Of a DNA stretch of 64,000 bases, positions 1-10,619 are shown piece by piece. Numbering within the stretch: the first letter of the stretch is position 1; every line of letters begins with the position of its first letter. Under the pieces are notes generated by a model that did no database searches, was not told the origin of the DNA, and saw only the letters and a list, made by a program, of their open reading frames with translations. This stretch comes from Eukaryota sp. TZLM1-RC (taxonomy: Eukaryota > Metamonada: BaSk clade). The translations under genes were made by a program, and so were the position numbers. Location of the stretch: NCBI GenBank assembly GCA_040285825.1, contig JAUPSS010000001.1, forward strand, positions 2,232,001 through 2,296,000. Direction: 5' to 3'.

Positions 1-125
1 TATGCTTCAAACATACCAAGAACACGTGACAAATTGTCACTGACAATATTTAAGTATCAACCAGCAATTTTGAAATATCTCAATCAAAATCTACTTTAGT
101 CTTTGTAAAAACTGACAACACTAGT

Positions 126-563
126 TTAAAGTAATGGATTACGTAGCTTACTGTCAAACTTGGAAAATCGCTGGACTTTTTGCTCTACGTCAATGGCATG
201 CTTCTTTAATTCCTGGTGGGATATTGTTGGCTTAACAGTTTGTAGTTTTTTCAAAAGACGCATGTTCTCTTGTTCAATTTGTTGGTAGGGTAGATCACTT
301 TTGGGAACTCTTTTCAAAGGAGCCCTCTCTTTTTTGGGGATGGAGGGTTTCGTCGATCGACATCGCCTATGAACATGGTAGTTCTGCCGTTCAATCTCAT
401 TCATCCTCTCCTTTCTCTGCAGAGTCTTTTTGGATGGTCCATTTGGTATTGTGGATCCTGGTATTGGTTCTCGTATGTATTGCCCAATGGAACTTGTGGC
501 TTTACTTATCCGATTAGCATGTAGTTTGACTTTTGTGACAGCATCTATTGGGTCTTCAAACAT
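126..563 (-). CDS. CFAP97-domain protein (axonemal/ciliary)
   Basis: A 145-residue basic protein. The segment from about residue 88 to 112 contains ENMRLLKKLQTVKPTIS, which resembles the conserved core of the CFAP97/KIAA1430 domain (a Glu-Asn-x-x-Leu-Leu-x-x-Leu block followed by K-x-x-[TS]). Members such as CFAP97D1 are small, basic, coiled-coil-like proteins needed for axoneme maintenance. The N-terminal part is rich in Lys/Arg/Pro and looks disordered. Length is close to short CFAP97D-type proteins (about 150-180 residues). An ATG starts the frame (MFEDPID) and no intron is needed. If correct, it implies the organism builds flagella. The family assignment is by motif memory; an unrelated short coiled-coil protein is the main alternative. 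Confidence 0.62.
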   Translation of the reverse strand: MFEDPIDAVTKVKLHANRISKATSSIGQYIREPIPGSTIPNGPSKKTLQRKERMNEIERQNYHVHRRCRSTKPSIPKKERAPLKRVPKSDLPYQQIEQENMRLLKKLQTVKPTISHQELKKHAIDVEQKVQRFSKFDSKLRNPLL

Positions 564-847
564 ATTTCTTATGAGGAAACTATCAATGAATATAAACCAT
601 CTTCCAGATTATTCATACATCAACAATATCTATATCAGGATATCTACATGTTACGCTATTCTCAAAATCTATGTACATTTGTTTATTGAACACTGTATAC
701 TGAATTATGAAGGATACATCATAGAAAAGGCTCAGATGAATGCAAATAGCACCAATGTAATACAAAGACATCTGCTATTTCACTAGTATAGCTGCATCAA
801 ATAGACAAGGATTTGAAACAAAATCATTTATTCATCTCATTTAACAT

Positions 848-1018
848 TCATTTCCCCCTCAAACTGTTACCGGCCCCTTTGGCATTTGCATCCTTCCAAT
901 CATCCCAATAAGGATCTTTGTAAGTTTGAAAATCAGTCGAATCAATAGTTGAATCGATATAAAATGATTGATTCTGTAGTTGCCGCTGATGAATTTCTTG
1001 TTGAATTTTCTCAGACAT
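848..1018 (-). CDS. Small ORF of 56 residues, unknown
   Basis: An ATG-to-TGA frame of 56 codons. The N-terminal third is Gln/Glu-rich and helical-looking (MSEKIQQEIHQRQLQNQ); the C-terminal part is acidic-aromatic (YKDPYWDDWKDANAKG). The amino-acid mix is unlike random AT-rich translation, which is why it is listed. It lies downstream of nothing obvious and shares the orientation of its neighbours. I do not recognise the family. It resembles in size small scaffold or assembly factors, but no specific match can be claimed. It could also be chance. Confidence 0.35.
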   Translation of the reverse strand: MSEKIQQEIHQRQLQNQSFYIDSTIDSTDFQTYKDPYWDDWKDANAKGAGNSLRGK

Positions 1019-1640
1019 TAAACCTCACAATTAATGGTACTAATTCCTTGATGTCACCACTTTCTGAAGTGTGTATTACACTCTACAGAGGTTTCACTGT
1101 TGAGTTGTAATGGTAATGTGTTTTTTCGAAGATTTTGTAATAAACAAACTCGTTCATTGAAATTCAACGCAAAACAAACTTATTGTCTTATTCAGTGTAT
1201 TTGATAATTTGGACAACTGCACCAAATGTGATTAAACGCAGCAGGTTTTATACTGACCTAATGAGCACACATGAGACAGTAGTTCAGATCCATCAGGCAT
1301 TTTGGACAAATTTTCCATCGATAAAGATAACTATACCCTGAAGAAAGAAAAATTGCAAATCTAATGATTCTAGAAGGCAAATACATCAACGTGGACAATC
1401 ATTGAGTATCAGCATTCATATGTTCTGAGTTTAATATTATATTGTTCATTGTACTTTACACTCCATGAATGTGTCAATTCTTCTTTGAATTTCATCATTT
1501 TTAAGTTTGAAAATAATTATCTTACGAATTTTATTTTATGATAGGATTAAATTTCCGTTTCCAGTTAGAGCTGCTTTGTTTCATTATTTCAAATAGAATT
1601 TTAAACTCAGGATCGAAAGCATTTTACAAAATGTGGTATT
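1019..1640. other. Intergenic, nothing recognised
   Basis: AT-rich sequence with no open frame of coding character on either strand. It separates the small 56-residue ORF from the LINE remnant that begins near 1640. Confidence 0.5.
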
Positions 1641-2190
1641 TTGAATATTTAACATTTATACAATAATGCAATATCGGGAATCACAAGACCACCCTTAGGA
1701 TTTGGTTATTACAGACAACCAAAATTATCGGTTCTAGTGACATCTAACCTTGACTTCAACGTTTTACTCAATATTGAGGTAATAGTAGTTTCAATCAATG
1801 TGATTGGTAATTCATCTACATTTGAATACCAACGTAAAAAATGCGGAAAACATATTTTTATAATTTTTGCCTGCATAGTAAAAAAATGTTTGATTCTAGA
1901 GATGTTTTATCAAATCTTCAATCTTTGGCAAAACATAATTGGAAATACTGTGGATATTGCAAGCATCTGTTGGGTATTGATTACCTAAAACTCTGAATCC
2001 CTTCTCTTTGTTTAATAACGATGGAAGTTCAAAATTATTCATTTTTAAGAACGTATTAGTAAATTTGTGATCAATTTTGGAACAACAAAGAGCACCGAAT
2101 TGTTCAGCAGCTGCAACTAAACAAGCAGTCCATTCGAGACTAGAAAATAATATTTGGGAGAGCAAGAGGACAGATGATTCTAATCTACCG
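1640..2190 (-). pseudogene. Degenerate LINE reverse-transcriptase fragment, second family
   Basis: Reading the minus strand from about 2190 downwards gives an 89-codon stretch without an ATG, containing KGFRVLGNQYPTD, a pattern like the end of the RT palm ('F-x-x-LG'). After a stop the sequence continues in shifted frames with LPITLIETTITS and, near 1690, PNPKGGLVIPDIALL, which resembles the 'GGLGIPDI' block after the thumb in many non-LTR reverse transcriptases. It differs from the abundant LINE family elsewhere in the window. Several stops and shifts mean it is not functional. Assignment rests on these short blocks only. Confidence 0.42.
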
Positions 2191-2306
2191 AATCAATTAA
2201 TGGCATCTGCAAAAGCAATATTTGTTTACCATACATCTTCATAGTATTGAACTAAAATAAACACATGAAATGAAATAAACTATTTTACAATGCAAAAAAC
2301 CTCAAA

Positions 2307-3458
2307 CTACGACAACTTCCCCAAATTTTGCTTTTGTTGCACAATTCGAACCGAAGAATAAACAAACCTATCAAGGATCTGAGCAAAAGCAAAGATTCCA
2401 CCTACAATCGAACAAACCTGAACCAAAAACGCCAAGAAACTTTTCCTTTTTTCCAAAACTTCTACTTGAATTCCTGTGAAATCCACAGAAAAATAAACAC
2501 CTGGGAAAGCATTGGGATTGATACCATCTACTTTAATGTCAGACCTAGCAACAGAGTAGATATAAGTGTTGGAATTGCCAATCTTGTATGAATTTACATT
2601 TGTTTTCACCAATTTTAACAGATATTTGGACATGAAACTGGAAATCTTGAGATGAGAATTGACATAATCATACAAAGCTTGGGGAGGCAACACCCTCTCC
2701 AAGTCACCAAGCCCCTTTGAATTACCAAAGTTGAGATAGTGTACGATATGGGATGTATTATAATGAACACTTTCTGGTGTCAGTTGATGGACATGCTGGC
2801 GTCCATGTTGATGGGACTGACCAGGTGCAATGTGGAAACTAGAAAGAACTCTTGAAAGTAGAAGCGAACCATGGATGTTACACCCCTCTTTCCTTTCTTC
2901 CATGTCTTTAAACGTCAGTCCTTCTTTCTTACATTGTTCAAATCTTGAATAATCGCCAGTATTCCATTTCCGTGCACTATAAGCTTTGAGAACTTCTGAA
3001 CAAGTGTTGCAGCATTGACCCTTGGACCCTGCACCATAGCAAGAGCCACAATAAGTTGGATCAGAAGGTGCAGTGTCAGAGGTCATTGGTACTGGGGTAC
3101 CTGCATATGAAATACGCGTTTTGACCACATTTTCATGGACGTCCAACATTGAATGTCCTAGTGAGTCTATTAAATCTACTTGGAGTAGAGGACAAGGTAA
3201 TTTGAGAAACGTGATGTTGAAGTGGAGATTGGCAACATCCTTGTACTCTGCAACTGTGTTATCAACAGATAATAAGTGTTGAATATCAGGTTGAATATAC
3301 GATATAAATTCAGATATAATAAGAACAGCAATTACAATGTAGCAAATGATACTGACGAGCCCGCCAGACTTTGTGGTTATCCGAAAATCATCAACAACTT
3401 TTGTATTGACATGGTCGAAGGATTTCAGGCTATTAGAAAAGCGATGCCGAAGAGTCAT
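2307..3458 (-). CDS. ERGIC3: ERGIC3/Erv46 cargo receptor
   Basis: A 383-residue protein matching the Erv46/ERGIC3 family along its full length. This family cycles between ER and Golgi in COPII/COPI vesicles and, with Erv41/ERGIC2, retrieves or exports cargo. Visible hallmarks: the N-terminal LKSFDHVNTKVVDDFRI block before a membrane helix at about residues 33-52; the lumenal cysteine cluster (C137, C140, C149, C150, C153); the GCNIHGSLLLSRV block with FHIAPGQS following; a second membrane helix at about 341-365; and a C-terminus ending QKQNLGKLS, close to the 'K-x-x-LGK' end of human ERGIC3. The start is an ATG and no intron is needed. Length equals the usual 380-390 residues, so it is probably an intact, functional gene. 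Confidence 0.95.
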   Translation of the reverse strand: MTLRHRFSNSLKSFDHVNTKVVDDFRITTKSGGLVSIICYIVIAVLIISEFISYIQPDIQHLLSVDNTVAEYKDVANLHFNITFLKLPCPLLQVDLIDSLGHSMLDVHENVVKTRISYAGTPVPMTSDTAPSDPTYCGSCYGAGSKGQCCNTCSEVLKAYSARKWNTGDYSRFEQCKKEGLTFKDMEERKEGCNIHGSLLLSRVLSSFHIAPGQSHQHGRQHVHQLTPESVHYNTSHIVHYLNFGNSKGLGDLERVLPPQALYDYVNSHLKISSFMSKYLLKLVKTNVNSYKIGNSNTYIYSVARSDIKVDGINPNAFPGVYFSVDFTGIQVEVLEKRKSFLAFLVQVCSIVGGIFAFAQILDRFVYSSVRIVQQKQNLGKLS

Positions 3459-3841
3459 CTTTACAGAAAATGTCTATAACAAGAAGTGTTCCTTTGATCT
3501 AATGAAGAGGGAGTGAATTTGAGAAGTTTTCAATAAAGTTGTCAAATAACCCAAACTTCGCACCTTCTGAACGTTTGGGCCAATGTACGCCGAGTGATCT
3601 GGTTTTTGTTATTTTACACGTGTCAACAATGTTCTCTTTGGACATGTTTTCGTAAACCCCTATTTCAACTACTACAGTAAATCTATTTGTTTGAAAAACT
3701 GTCTTCACCCAAAAATTTCTTTCTTTTAGCCCAACTTTCTTCAATGTTATGTTTGGTCAGATTGATGACAGAAGTTTATCATTATATTATGAATTTGAAA
3801 TTATTTATTTTCTACGAAGAATCAAATAAAAACAAAACAAA
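3459..3841. other. Intergenic spacer upstream of ERGIC3
   Basis: Presumably holds the ERGIC3 promoter (minus strand reads leftward from 3458). A short minus-strand frame at 3499-3744 lacks an ATG and has no recognisable domain, so it is not called a gene. The part near 3780-3841 is A/T-rich and likely forms the 3' untranslated tail of the adjacent LINE remnant. Confidence 0.45.
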
Positions 3842-4655
3842 CTAAAACACATAAGGAACTAAATTCTCCACGCCAACTCTTGATGAATCCCTATAAAGTT
3901 TGGACATCATTAAACTCAAGTACTTGGGAACACTTCTGTACAAAGCGAAAATGATACGATTTTTCCATAAATTCTCTGCAAAATTCTTACCACTTGAATG
4001 ACATAAATTACCAAAATCATTGATGAAATTCAAGCGGATTGTCTAATGTTGCCAAAAATCGAAAAGGCAAAAGGAACAAACGAAAACTTCGAATAAAGGT
4101 TCTTATTTAGATCATTTAATATCTCAGTATATTTATCTCTCTTACGATCTTCAGCCTTGTTGAAATGACCATTAGTACTAAGTAAAACATGATCGCGATA
4201 AACAAAAGCAAAGGGATCAACTGTAGTGAAATCAACAACAACTTGAGAGGAATCCACAAAAGGAGCAATTAAATCACCTCGACTTGAATTAAAAAGATTA
4301 TCATCACTATAATGCTTCAACAAAGGTTCTACTTTGCAACTAAAATTGTAACACTTGAACATCTCATATGTCACATCACGAACGGCATTATGAAGAACTG
4401 ACCTATATTGAAGGAATTTCTTACAACTCACAATATGACGGAAATTGGCAGTAGGTTTTTTGTTACAAATACAATGAGAATTGTCCAAAAGACCACTTGG
4501 ATACATCCCTAATCTCAACCGCATGTTTTGTTTCCAAGCTTCATTTGTTAAGTGAAGACCAAATGGCCTTGGTTGCTGAGATATTAAACTAGTGCAGTTC
4601 TGAATGTCGGATAAAAAGGCAGCAAAGACGGGATTATTAATCTTAGTCACAAAAT
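3842..4655 (-). pseudogene. 5'-truncated LINE copy (3' end of RT/endonuclease ORF)
   Basis: The frame from 4650 carries the C-terminal part of the window's main LINE family: FGLHLTNEAW, a CxC motif (CICNK) followed by a HIVSCKKFLQYRSVLHNAVRD block, VEPLLKHY, then RGDLIAPFVDSSQVVVDFTTVDP and a K-x-x-KY run. This is the R..D / D..V / K pattern of the restriction-like (PD-(D/E)xK) endonuclease of early-branching non-LTR retrotransposons. The frame ends at 4030, and the expected continuation (NFINDFGNL...) follows in another frame down to 3842. One frameshift therefore breaks it. The copy stops abruptly near 4655, next to an (ATT)n-like run, as expected for 5' truncation. Confidence 0.75.
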
Positions 4656-5064
4656 TATTATTATTATGAATTTGTATTTATTTACGTTGTAGATCATTGT
4701 CAATATATGCTTCATTTGTTCGTCGCTAGGTGCTGTAGAAAATAGGACGTAGAAAAAGAGCGATGTAATACTACTGAAACCATTCGAGGTACTGAACGTT
4801 CAACCAAATGAAATTTGTCAACAACAGATCAACATTTTTTAAAAAAATCAATCAAGATTTTGATTGAAATATGGTGTGAATTGAAAGTGATTTCATCTTT
4901 GTATTGACTGTAGTAAATCATACTTGAAGAACCATATACCATGTGGCAACAGTATGTTTCTAAACAATAAATAACTCTTGATAACTACCTACATTTAATA
5001 AATATTTAGTGTGATTAAATAAAATTGCTAATTTTGGGTGAAACAAAACACTATAAAGTCCAAT
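4656..5064. other. Intergenic, nothing recognised
   Basis: AT-rich sequence between a LINE remnant and the 3' end of the RCC1/LRR gene. No open frame, RNA gene or repeat was recognised. Confidence 0.45.
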
Positions 5065-7239
5065 TTATGATTTGAAACTAACTACATAGTCACGGAAAAT
5101 ATCAATCAAACACCTTTTAGCTGAATACTGAACCCACCATGGAAAACAATATAATTCAACTAAATATTCGTTCTTGATGAGTTTAACAGATTTAATTAAA
5201 CCTTGATTTATAAGTTTTGTTGGAGATAGGGGAGAATCTGACAGACTGTCTTCATCAGGTTTAATCAATTGAATGAGTTTCAAAGAAGGAAAGTTTTGTT
5301 CAGTGATATTGGTAGGAACATTGTAACGAAATATCAATTCCTTCAAGTTAAGTAATGAAATTTCAACATTCACGGAACTTCTCGTCCACAATTCCAATCT
5401 AACAATGGATTGGGGTAAAATTTGATTCTTTAATATTCTTTCTGGTACAGCATACGAGAACATCACTAATTCTTTTAATAATGTAAGATAGCTTAAATCA
5501 GTAACCACAATGTCATCATGTTTAAGCACCAGCTTCACTAGTGAAGTGGGTAATTGTTTAACATTGAAACGATAGTCAAGTTCTAGAGATTTAAGATTTG
5601 ATAAATGTGACAAGTTTATAGACCTTCTTCTAAAACTTGACCTTCCACCAAGCTTAACAACCTCAACACTGGGGAAAAAGGACAATAACTGGGGGTCATG
5701 ATCAACCAGATCATAGTAAACATAAAGTTTTTTAATTCTAGAATTAATTACTTTGGAACCTTTGTAATAAGAAGAAAATCGCAATTGTAAACCACAAATA
5801 TTTTCAGCTAAAGTTAAATCTTGAGGATCTTTTAAAAACAAGCCATGTTTAATTGAATGGACACATGAGGATTGATTAAAACCACCCTTTGTAAATTGAA
5901 GTAATTCTTTAGTATACTCTGCTACAATTTTACTAACACCACACTTGGTGTAAAATCTTGCTTTGGTATACGGATGATTACCAAAGAGCTTTTGCAAATA
6001 ATTTATATATTCCCAATAAACAAGCTTAATTAGACCACTAAACATTCTATCCAAAGGTTGTTTTGGATAATGGAAACTGCCAAGTATTTCAGATCCAAAT
6101 ACTTTGACAGGTTGTGGTCGATCAATCAAATCACCTGTACCTAATTGACCTTTAGCGTTCCTTCCCCAAGCCCAAACAGTGTTTTTGTTGTAGGCAAAAA
6201 GGAAGTTGTAACCTACTGAAATACCTTCAATATTATTGAAAGCTTCAATACATCTTGGTTCTTCACTATCTTCATAAACATCACTTAATCTACTCAACCA
6301 ACCCCATAAAAAAACTTTACCATTATTATCAATGGCAGCATAAATACCATCATAACCACTAATAGAAACAATATTATTCAACCCTGGAACTTTGGTGGGT
6401 TTGTTATTGAAAGGAACATCATCATCCCCCTTGTTAAACTTCAAAACTTCACCATTAAAGTCAATGACAAATAAAAAAGGATTATCTAATAATAAGGATT
6501 TTTCAAATGTTTGACTTTGACGTATATATTGTGTTAAAGGTAATTTGTTCAAACAATTATTATCTGAATTAAAACAAAATAATTCACTATTATCATTAAT
6601 TGTTATAAAAGAATTACGATTGACCCAAAGAAAAACAATATTAGTTAAACCTTCAATAACTTCAAAAGAATTACTTTTTCCCCATTTTATCACGTTACCA
6701 TCTTGAGTTAAAGCAAATGAATAAGTGGAGCCACCATGAATTTCCTTAATATTATAAGGAATGTTTATTGGGGTAAGTGGCAGCGAATCACATTTTGCTA
6801 TATCAATTTGATTATAAGTGTTACTACCCCAACCATATAATTTACCATCGGAAGAGAGGGCAAGGGAGTGACCAAAAGTAGTTGAAATGGTGACAAAAGT
6901 AGATAATTTGGTTGGTAAGTTGATGGTTCTAGGTCCATTGAAAAGCACTTGACCTTGAAAATTACTTCCCCAACCATAAACCATGTCCGATTCAGTGAGA
7001 AGAAGGGTATGGCCTTGACCGCACGAAATACTGGCAATTCCAATGGGTGACCTGTGAAAATCATGAGGAGTTTCAAGCACACGGGATTGATCAGAGATCG
7101 AATGGCAACAACAAAGAGGCAAAGAATTAGGTCGGCCGTTGAGAGAAGATGACAATTTCTGTTGAGCAGTTTCTAATGGTAGAGAACAGGAAGAGGTCCT
7201 AATGGAGCAATCATAAATGTACTGATCAGCTTGAGACAT
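5065..7239 (-). CDS. RCC1-repeat plus leucine-rich-repeat protein
   Basis: A 724-residue protein. Residues about 68-380 hold RCC1-type beta-propeller repeats: ISCGQGHTLLLTESDMVYGWGSN, STTFGHSLALSSDGKLYGWGSN and VWAWGRNAKGQLGTGD are textbook units of the form G-H-[ST]-x-x-L...[VL]-[YW]-x-WG-x-N. Residues about 430-690 are leucine-rich, with an LRR-like cadence (LSNLKSLELD, LTLLKELVMF, LLNLKELIF). RCC1 propellers act as guanine-exchange or protein-interaction platforms; the LRR half suggests a scaffold. Between them is an F-box/BTB-like position with no recognised domain. The ATG at 7239 gives MSQADQYIYD and no signal peptide, so it is likely cytosolic. A decayed paralogue lies at 58467-59640, so it belongs to a gene family. 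Confidence 0.85.
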   Translation of the reverse strand: MSQADQYIYDCSIRTSSCSLPLETAQQKLSSSLNGRPNSLPLCCCHSISDQSRVLETPHDFHRSPIGIASISCGQGHTLLLTESDMVYGWGSNFQGQVLFNGPRTINLPTKLSTFVTISTTFGHSLALSSDGKLYGWGSNTYNQIDIAKCDSLPLTPINIPYNIKEIHGGSTYSFALTQDGNVIKWGKSNSFEVIEGLTNIVFLWVNRNSFITINDNSELFCFNSDNNCLNKLPLTQYIRQSQTFEKSLLLDNPFLFVIDFNGEVLKFNKGDDDVPFNNKPTKVPGLNNIVSISGYDGIYAAIDNNGKVFLWGWLSRLSDVYEDSEEPRCIEAFNNIEGISVGYNFLFAYNKNTVWAWGRNAKGQLGTGDLIDRPQPVKVFGSEILGSFHYPKQPLDRMFSGLIKLVYWEYINYLQKLFGNHPYTKARFYTKCGVSKIVAEYTKELLQFTKGGFNQSSCVHSIKHGLFLKDPQDLTLAENICGLQLRFSSYYKGSKVINSRIKKLYVYYDLVDHDPQLLSFFPSVEVVKLGGRSSFRRRSINLSHLSNLKSLELDYRFNVKQLPTSLVKLVLKHDDIVVTDLSYLTLLKELVMFSYAVPERILKNQILPQSIVRLELWTRSSVNVEISLLNLKELIFRYNVPTNITEQNFPSLKLIQLIKPDEDSLSDSPLSPTKLINQGLIKSVKLIKNEYLVELYCFPWWVQYSAKRCLIDIFRDYVVSFKS

Positions 7240-7549
7240 TTAAGATATGTTTAAATAGTGTTTGCTTGTGTGGGAAATTTCACCAAGTCTTCTATTTTTG
7301 TCAAACTACATTCCCTGGTAAAAGGGAAAAACTTTGTTTTTGAATTATGTTGATTTACGGAATTCTACAAGTTATACTTATTTAAGAGACCTTGACAATA
7401 CTCTTGATTTCTCCTGATATTTGAAGTATGTGTTGATTGATAATGTATGGGAAAAATCAACTACACAGCTAGTCAATTTGAAATATAATTCAATTTATTG
7501 AATTTGCACACTTGATTAAATTAAATACTAACTAATGGGACGACTATCA

Positions 7550-8040
7550 TTAAACCAAGATTTCCTCTACAAAATCTTGATTTGCTTGCTGTCTAGCTAA
7601 AGCTTCTCTAAGTCGATTGAAAAACCGCGGTAATCTATTAATAATGGCAAATTGAATCCGTGAACGCCATAAAAAAATATCAAATCTTTTCATTGTTTTT
7701 TCTTTCACCATTTTTTGGAAGTCATCCAAAAAAGTTTCTGCTTCAACTGATAATCTTCCATTTATCGAAAATGGGAAAGCAATAAAAACCAGCTGTGTAT
7801 TTCTATCGACATTTGCATCTTCAATTTCTTTATCATATTTTCTATGTTTTTCTTTTGCTTTAAAATCCAGAGCAGCCACAGGATTAAGTTTTCTTCTGTG
7901 AACCAAAGTATCGTTTGCAACATTACATGAGACAAAGTCAACAATAGCTTCAGAATTATCAATCCAATCACAGTATACATCACCTCTATCATCAGAACCA
8001 AAATTATTCAGAGAAAGTGTTTCCTTCAGCAGGGGCTCTT
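7550..8040 (-). pseudogene. LINE restriction-like endonuclease segment
   Basis: The C-terminal domain of the LINE polyprotein, open from about 8040 to the stop at 7550. The R-G-D (SDDRGDVYCDW), V-D-F (EAIVDFVSCN) and K-H-R-K-Y (FKAKEKHRKYDK) blocks follow the spacing of PD-(D/E)xK endonucleases that nick the target in R2-like elements. It ends with a helical tail, RFDIFLWRSRIQFAI...QDFVEEILV. Other copies in the window end FEDIDF or similar, suggesting two subfamilies. Confidence 0.75.
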
Positions 8041-8970
8041 TGATACACGATATCCTTGCGTTTGTGCCATATTGAAAACAGTGTCTCTAACAGCATCATG
8101 TAATGAAGAACGATAAGTTATCAATTTAGAGCAATTTAGAGCATGGCGCAAAGTGAGTTGAGGTGAATTCGAACAAATACATTTTTCTTTTGATAATAAT
8201 TGGTTAATGGGGATGTTCAAATATAATCTCATTTTTGTTACAAATGCTTCATTAGTGGCACACAATCCAAATCTTCGTGGTACAATGGTTACAAAAAGTG
8301 AAGAATCTGACGCCTTGTTTTCACAAACACCCTTTTCCAATAACAATGAGTGAAGATCTTGATTTAAAACAGCCGAGCTGCAAATATTATTATAAAGATC
8401 TTTTTCATACATTCCAGTCAATCTTTTCTGTAATGTTCGAAGAGTGTACTTCAAATTTAAAACATTTTTTTCTGGAATATTGCCATTGAATGATTGGGGA
8501 AAACATCGACCCCATTTTTCTACATCAATTCTTGAAATTTCTTCATTTAATGCAAAAACAGTGGAACTTTGCGTTGTCATCAATAAATCTTCCCAATCTG
8601 CAAATCTTTCGGAAAACTCAAAGATTGCATTTCTGCATCCACCAACAAAAGCACACGAGGTAAGAATAGAAGCCTTCGTCCACCCTAAACCACCATAATG
8701 TGGACTAAGGTAAGCATGATCTGGAATTTGAAACATTTTACATCCCAGTAATTGAGACAGAACTTTTGCACGTAACTCATTAAACTTTTGAGCCAAAGGT
8801 CTAGTGACGAGAGGATTTTTAGATCGAAATATATGATTAAAATTGGAACTAAAACACAGTCTTATAATGGTAAATTTGATGTGTTTTTTTATATCTAAAT
8901 TCATCATTCGGTCAATTTTGTCAGAAATTGAGTTCAACTTTTCAAACAATTTTTTTGGTAATTTCATCAT
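8026..8970 (-). pseudogene. LINE thumb/knuckle segment, frame-shifted from RT
   Basis: A 314-codon open stretch that continues the reverse transcriptase into the thumb and linker. It includes HYGGLGWTKASIL, IVPRRFGLCATNEAFVTKM and the knuckle CICSNSPQLTLRHALNCSK followed by RSSLHDAVRD. The frame then runs into a stop just after a further one-base shift near 8040. In the alternate frame the element continues EPLLKETLSLNNFGSDDRGD into the endonuclease. Not an independent gene. Confidence 0.8.
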
Positions 8971-10153
8971 TATTTCCTAAAAACGAACCCAAATGACGAA
9001 TAGCATCAATTGAATATAATTTGGCTTGAATTTCAATATCATCAATTATTGTGGAAACTGGAGAATTCGATAACAAAACACATTTAAGTAAATTAAGTCG
9101 GAGACCAATTTTGGTAAATAATTCTTTAAAACATACAGTTGCTTTTTTCACAATATTTAAATCACCAATAAGCACAACATCATCCATATATGCAATCATT
9201 TTTAGTGAAGGAAACATCTCTTGAATTTGCAGTAGAATAGGATGGATGGCCAAACAAAACAAAAGAGGTCCTAACGGATCTCCTTGCTTTACGCCACTTG
9301 ATGAACTCAAAATGTTGTTACCAAAATGTAAATTAGAATATGTGCAATAAGTTGATTGAAAATATGGTATTAATTCCGGCATATATTGCAATAGAGCACC
9401 ATGGATACTGCGACGACTTAGTGAATTGAAAGCATTACTAAAATCCAATGACATGCAAACATTGAATTCATTTTGACGAAATAGGACATCAGTAGCAAAA
9501 ATCGCTGAAGAGACTCCATCTGTAGTATTTATACCATATTGAAAGGGTAATAAAATCTTTTTAGCTTTTTCATTGAACCTGCTTAAGCAACACGCAGAAA
9601 AAATATTGTGTAAGCTCTCAGAGACTGCAATAGGACGAACGTCCATTTTTGAATTTTTGACAAGTGCAGTCAAACGAGAACTTCTTAATTCTTCTGGGTA
9701 TTTGCGTTGACCAGATAATATTTGGTTGAAAAATTTAGTCAATAAACCAAGGCAATCTTCTGAAGAAATAATCGCGGCTTTTACATGATCAATAGTAATG
9801 CCAGAAAGTCCGGCAGACTTACCACGAGGTCTCTTTTTGATAACCGAAAAAACTTCTGATGGCATCAATGGATAATTTTCCCAGTATGTGCCGTAAAAAT
9901 TTTGATCCATTATAGGATCTTCATAAGGATGAAGAATTTTCAGTTTTTCTATTGTATTTTCATTGTTCGGTGCTTTAACTCCGGGACTTAAAGCTGACAA
10001 AGCCTTGGACCATTTGTTGTCAAAGCATTTGTCTTCAAAAATTTTACTTAATTTCTCGGATGACTGATTTCTCGGTGCTATATTAGTTAAATCTTCGGAA
10101 ATATTAACGAAATTTTGTTCAAAAGGAGGACAAAAGAACCAAAAAATTCCCAA
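8942..10153 (-). pseudogene. Reverse transcriptase segment of the long LINE copy
   Basis: An open stretch of about 400 codons containing fingers and palm of the reverse transcriptase, which copies element RNA at the nicked target. Catalytic aspartates are visible in motif A (LDFSNAF) and motif C (YMDD). PRGKSAGLSGITIDH resembles motif 1/2 ('GK-S-x-G-x-D-x-I'). It overlaps the preceding zinc-finger frame (10087-10539), and its C-terminal end (EITKKIV, stop) overlaps the next frame (8026-8970, beginning KLPKKLFEKLNS). Comparison with the copy at 61741-61775, which reads straight through as EVTNELFKKLNS, shows that a one-base change caused the break here. The initiating ATG of this open stretch is not a real start. 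Confidence 0.8.
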
Positions 10154-10619
10154 ATAATATTGATAGCATACTTTCCTTTACATAATTGATCCAAAAATCT
10201 TTGAAAAACGAAAGCAAATTCATTGCATTTGGTCGGATGAATTTCTTGAGGTATTCTTATAGGAGGATGGTAGTTATCAACTATGCGGCATTTCAAGCAG
10301 CGATCAGAAGTTTTTCCTTTTGCATTTTTTCTAAAAGAAATACCACAAGTGTTGCAAGTTTTGTGCTTCAATCGATTGCTAACTGGTTTTGCAACAACTT
10401 GTGGAGCATTATTTATGGGTTCTACCTTAGACTCTTTCCTTCTAATAAATTTTCTTTTACATTTTGTTTCAGAATTTGCCGCATCATTTTTTCCAACATT
10501 GGGAAACATTTGAAATATTGTGTTAAAATATTGCAACACAAATTAACAATGGTTTCAAAGGCTTGGATTTTAATGTTTATCTTGGCTCGGCCAAAAATGA
10601 TAATCCCACTTTCGCACAA

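Noticed and set aside
2190-2260. A 23-nt GTAAAC...TTGCAG segment near 2200 as an intron
   Set aside because: Joining across it leaves an in-frame TGA before the LINE-like frame, so it does not yield a longer protein.
3499-3744. 81-codon minus-strand frame upstream of ERGIC3
   Set aside because: No ATG, no domain, and it lies in the presumptive ERGIC3 promoter.
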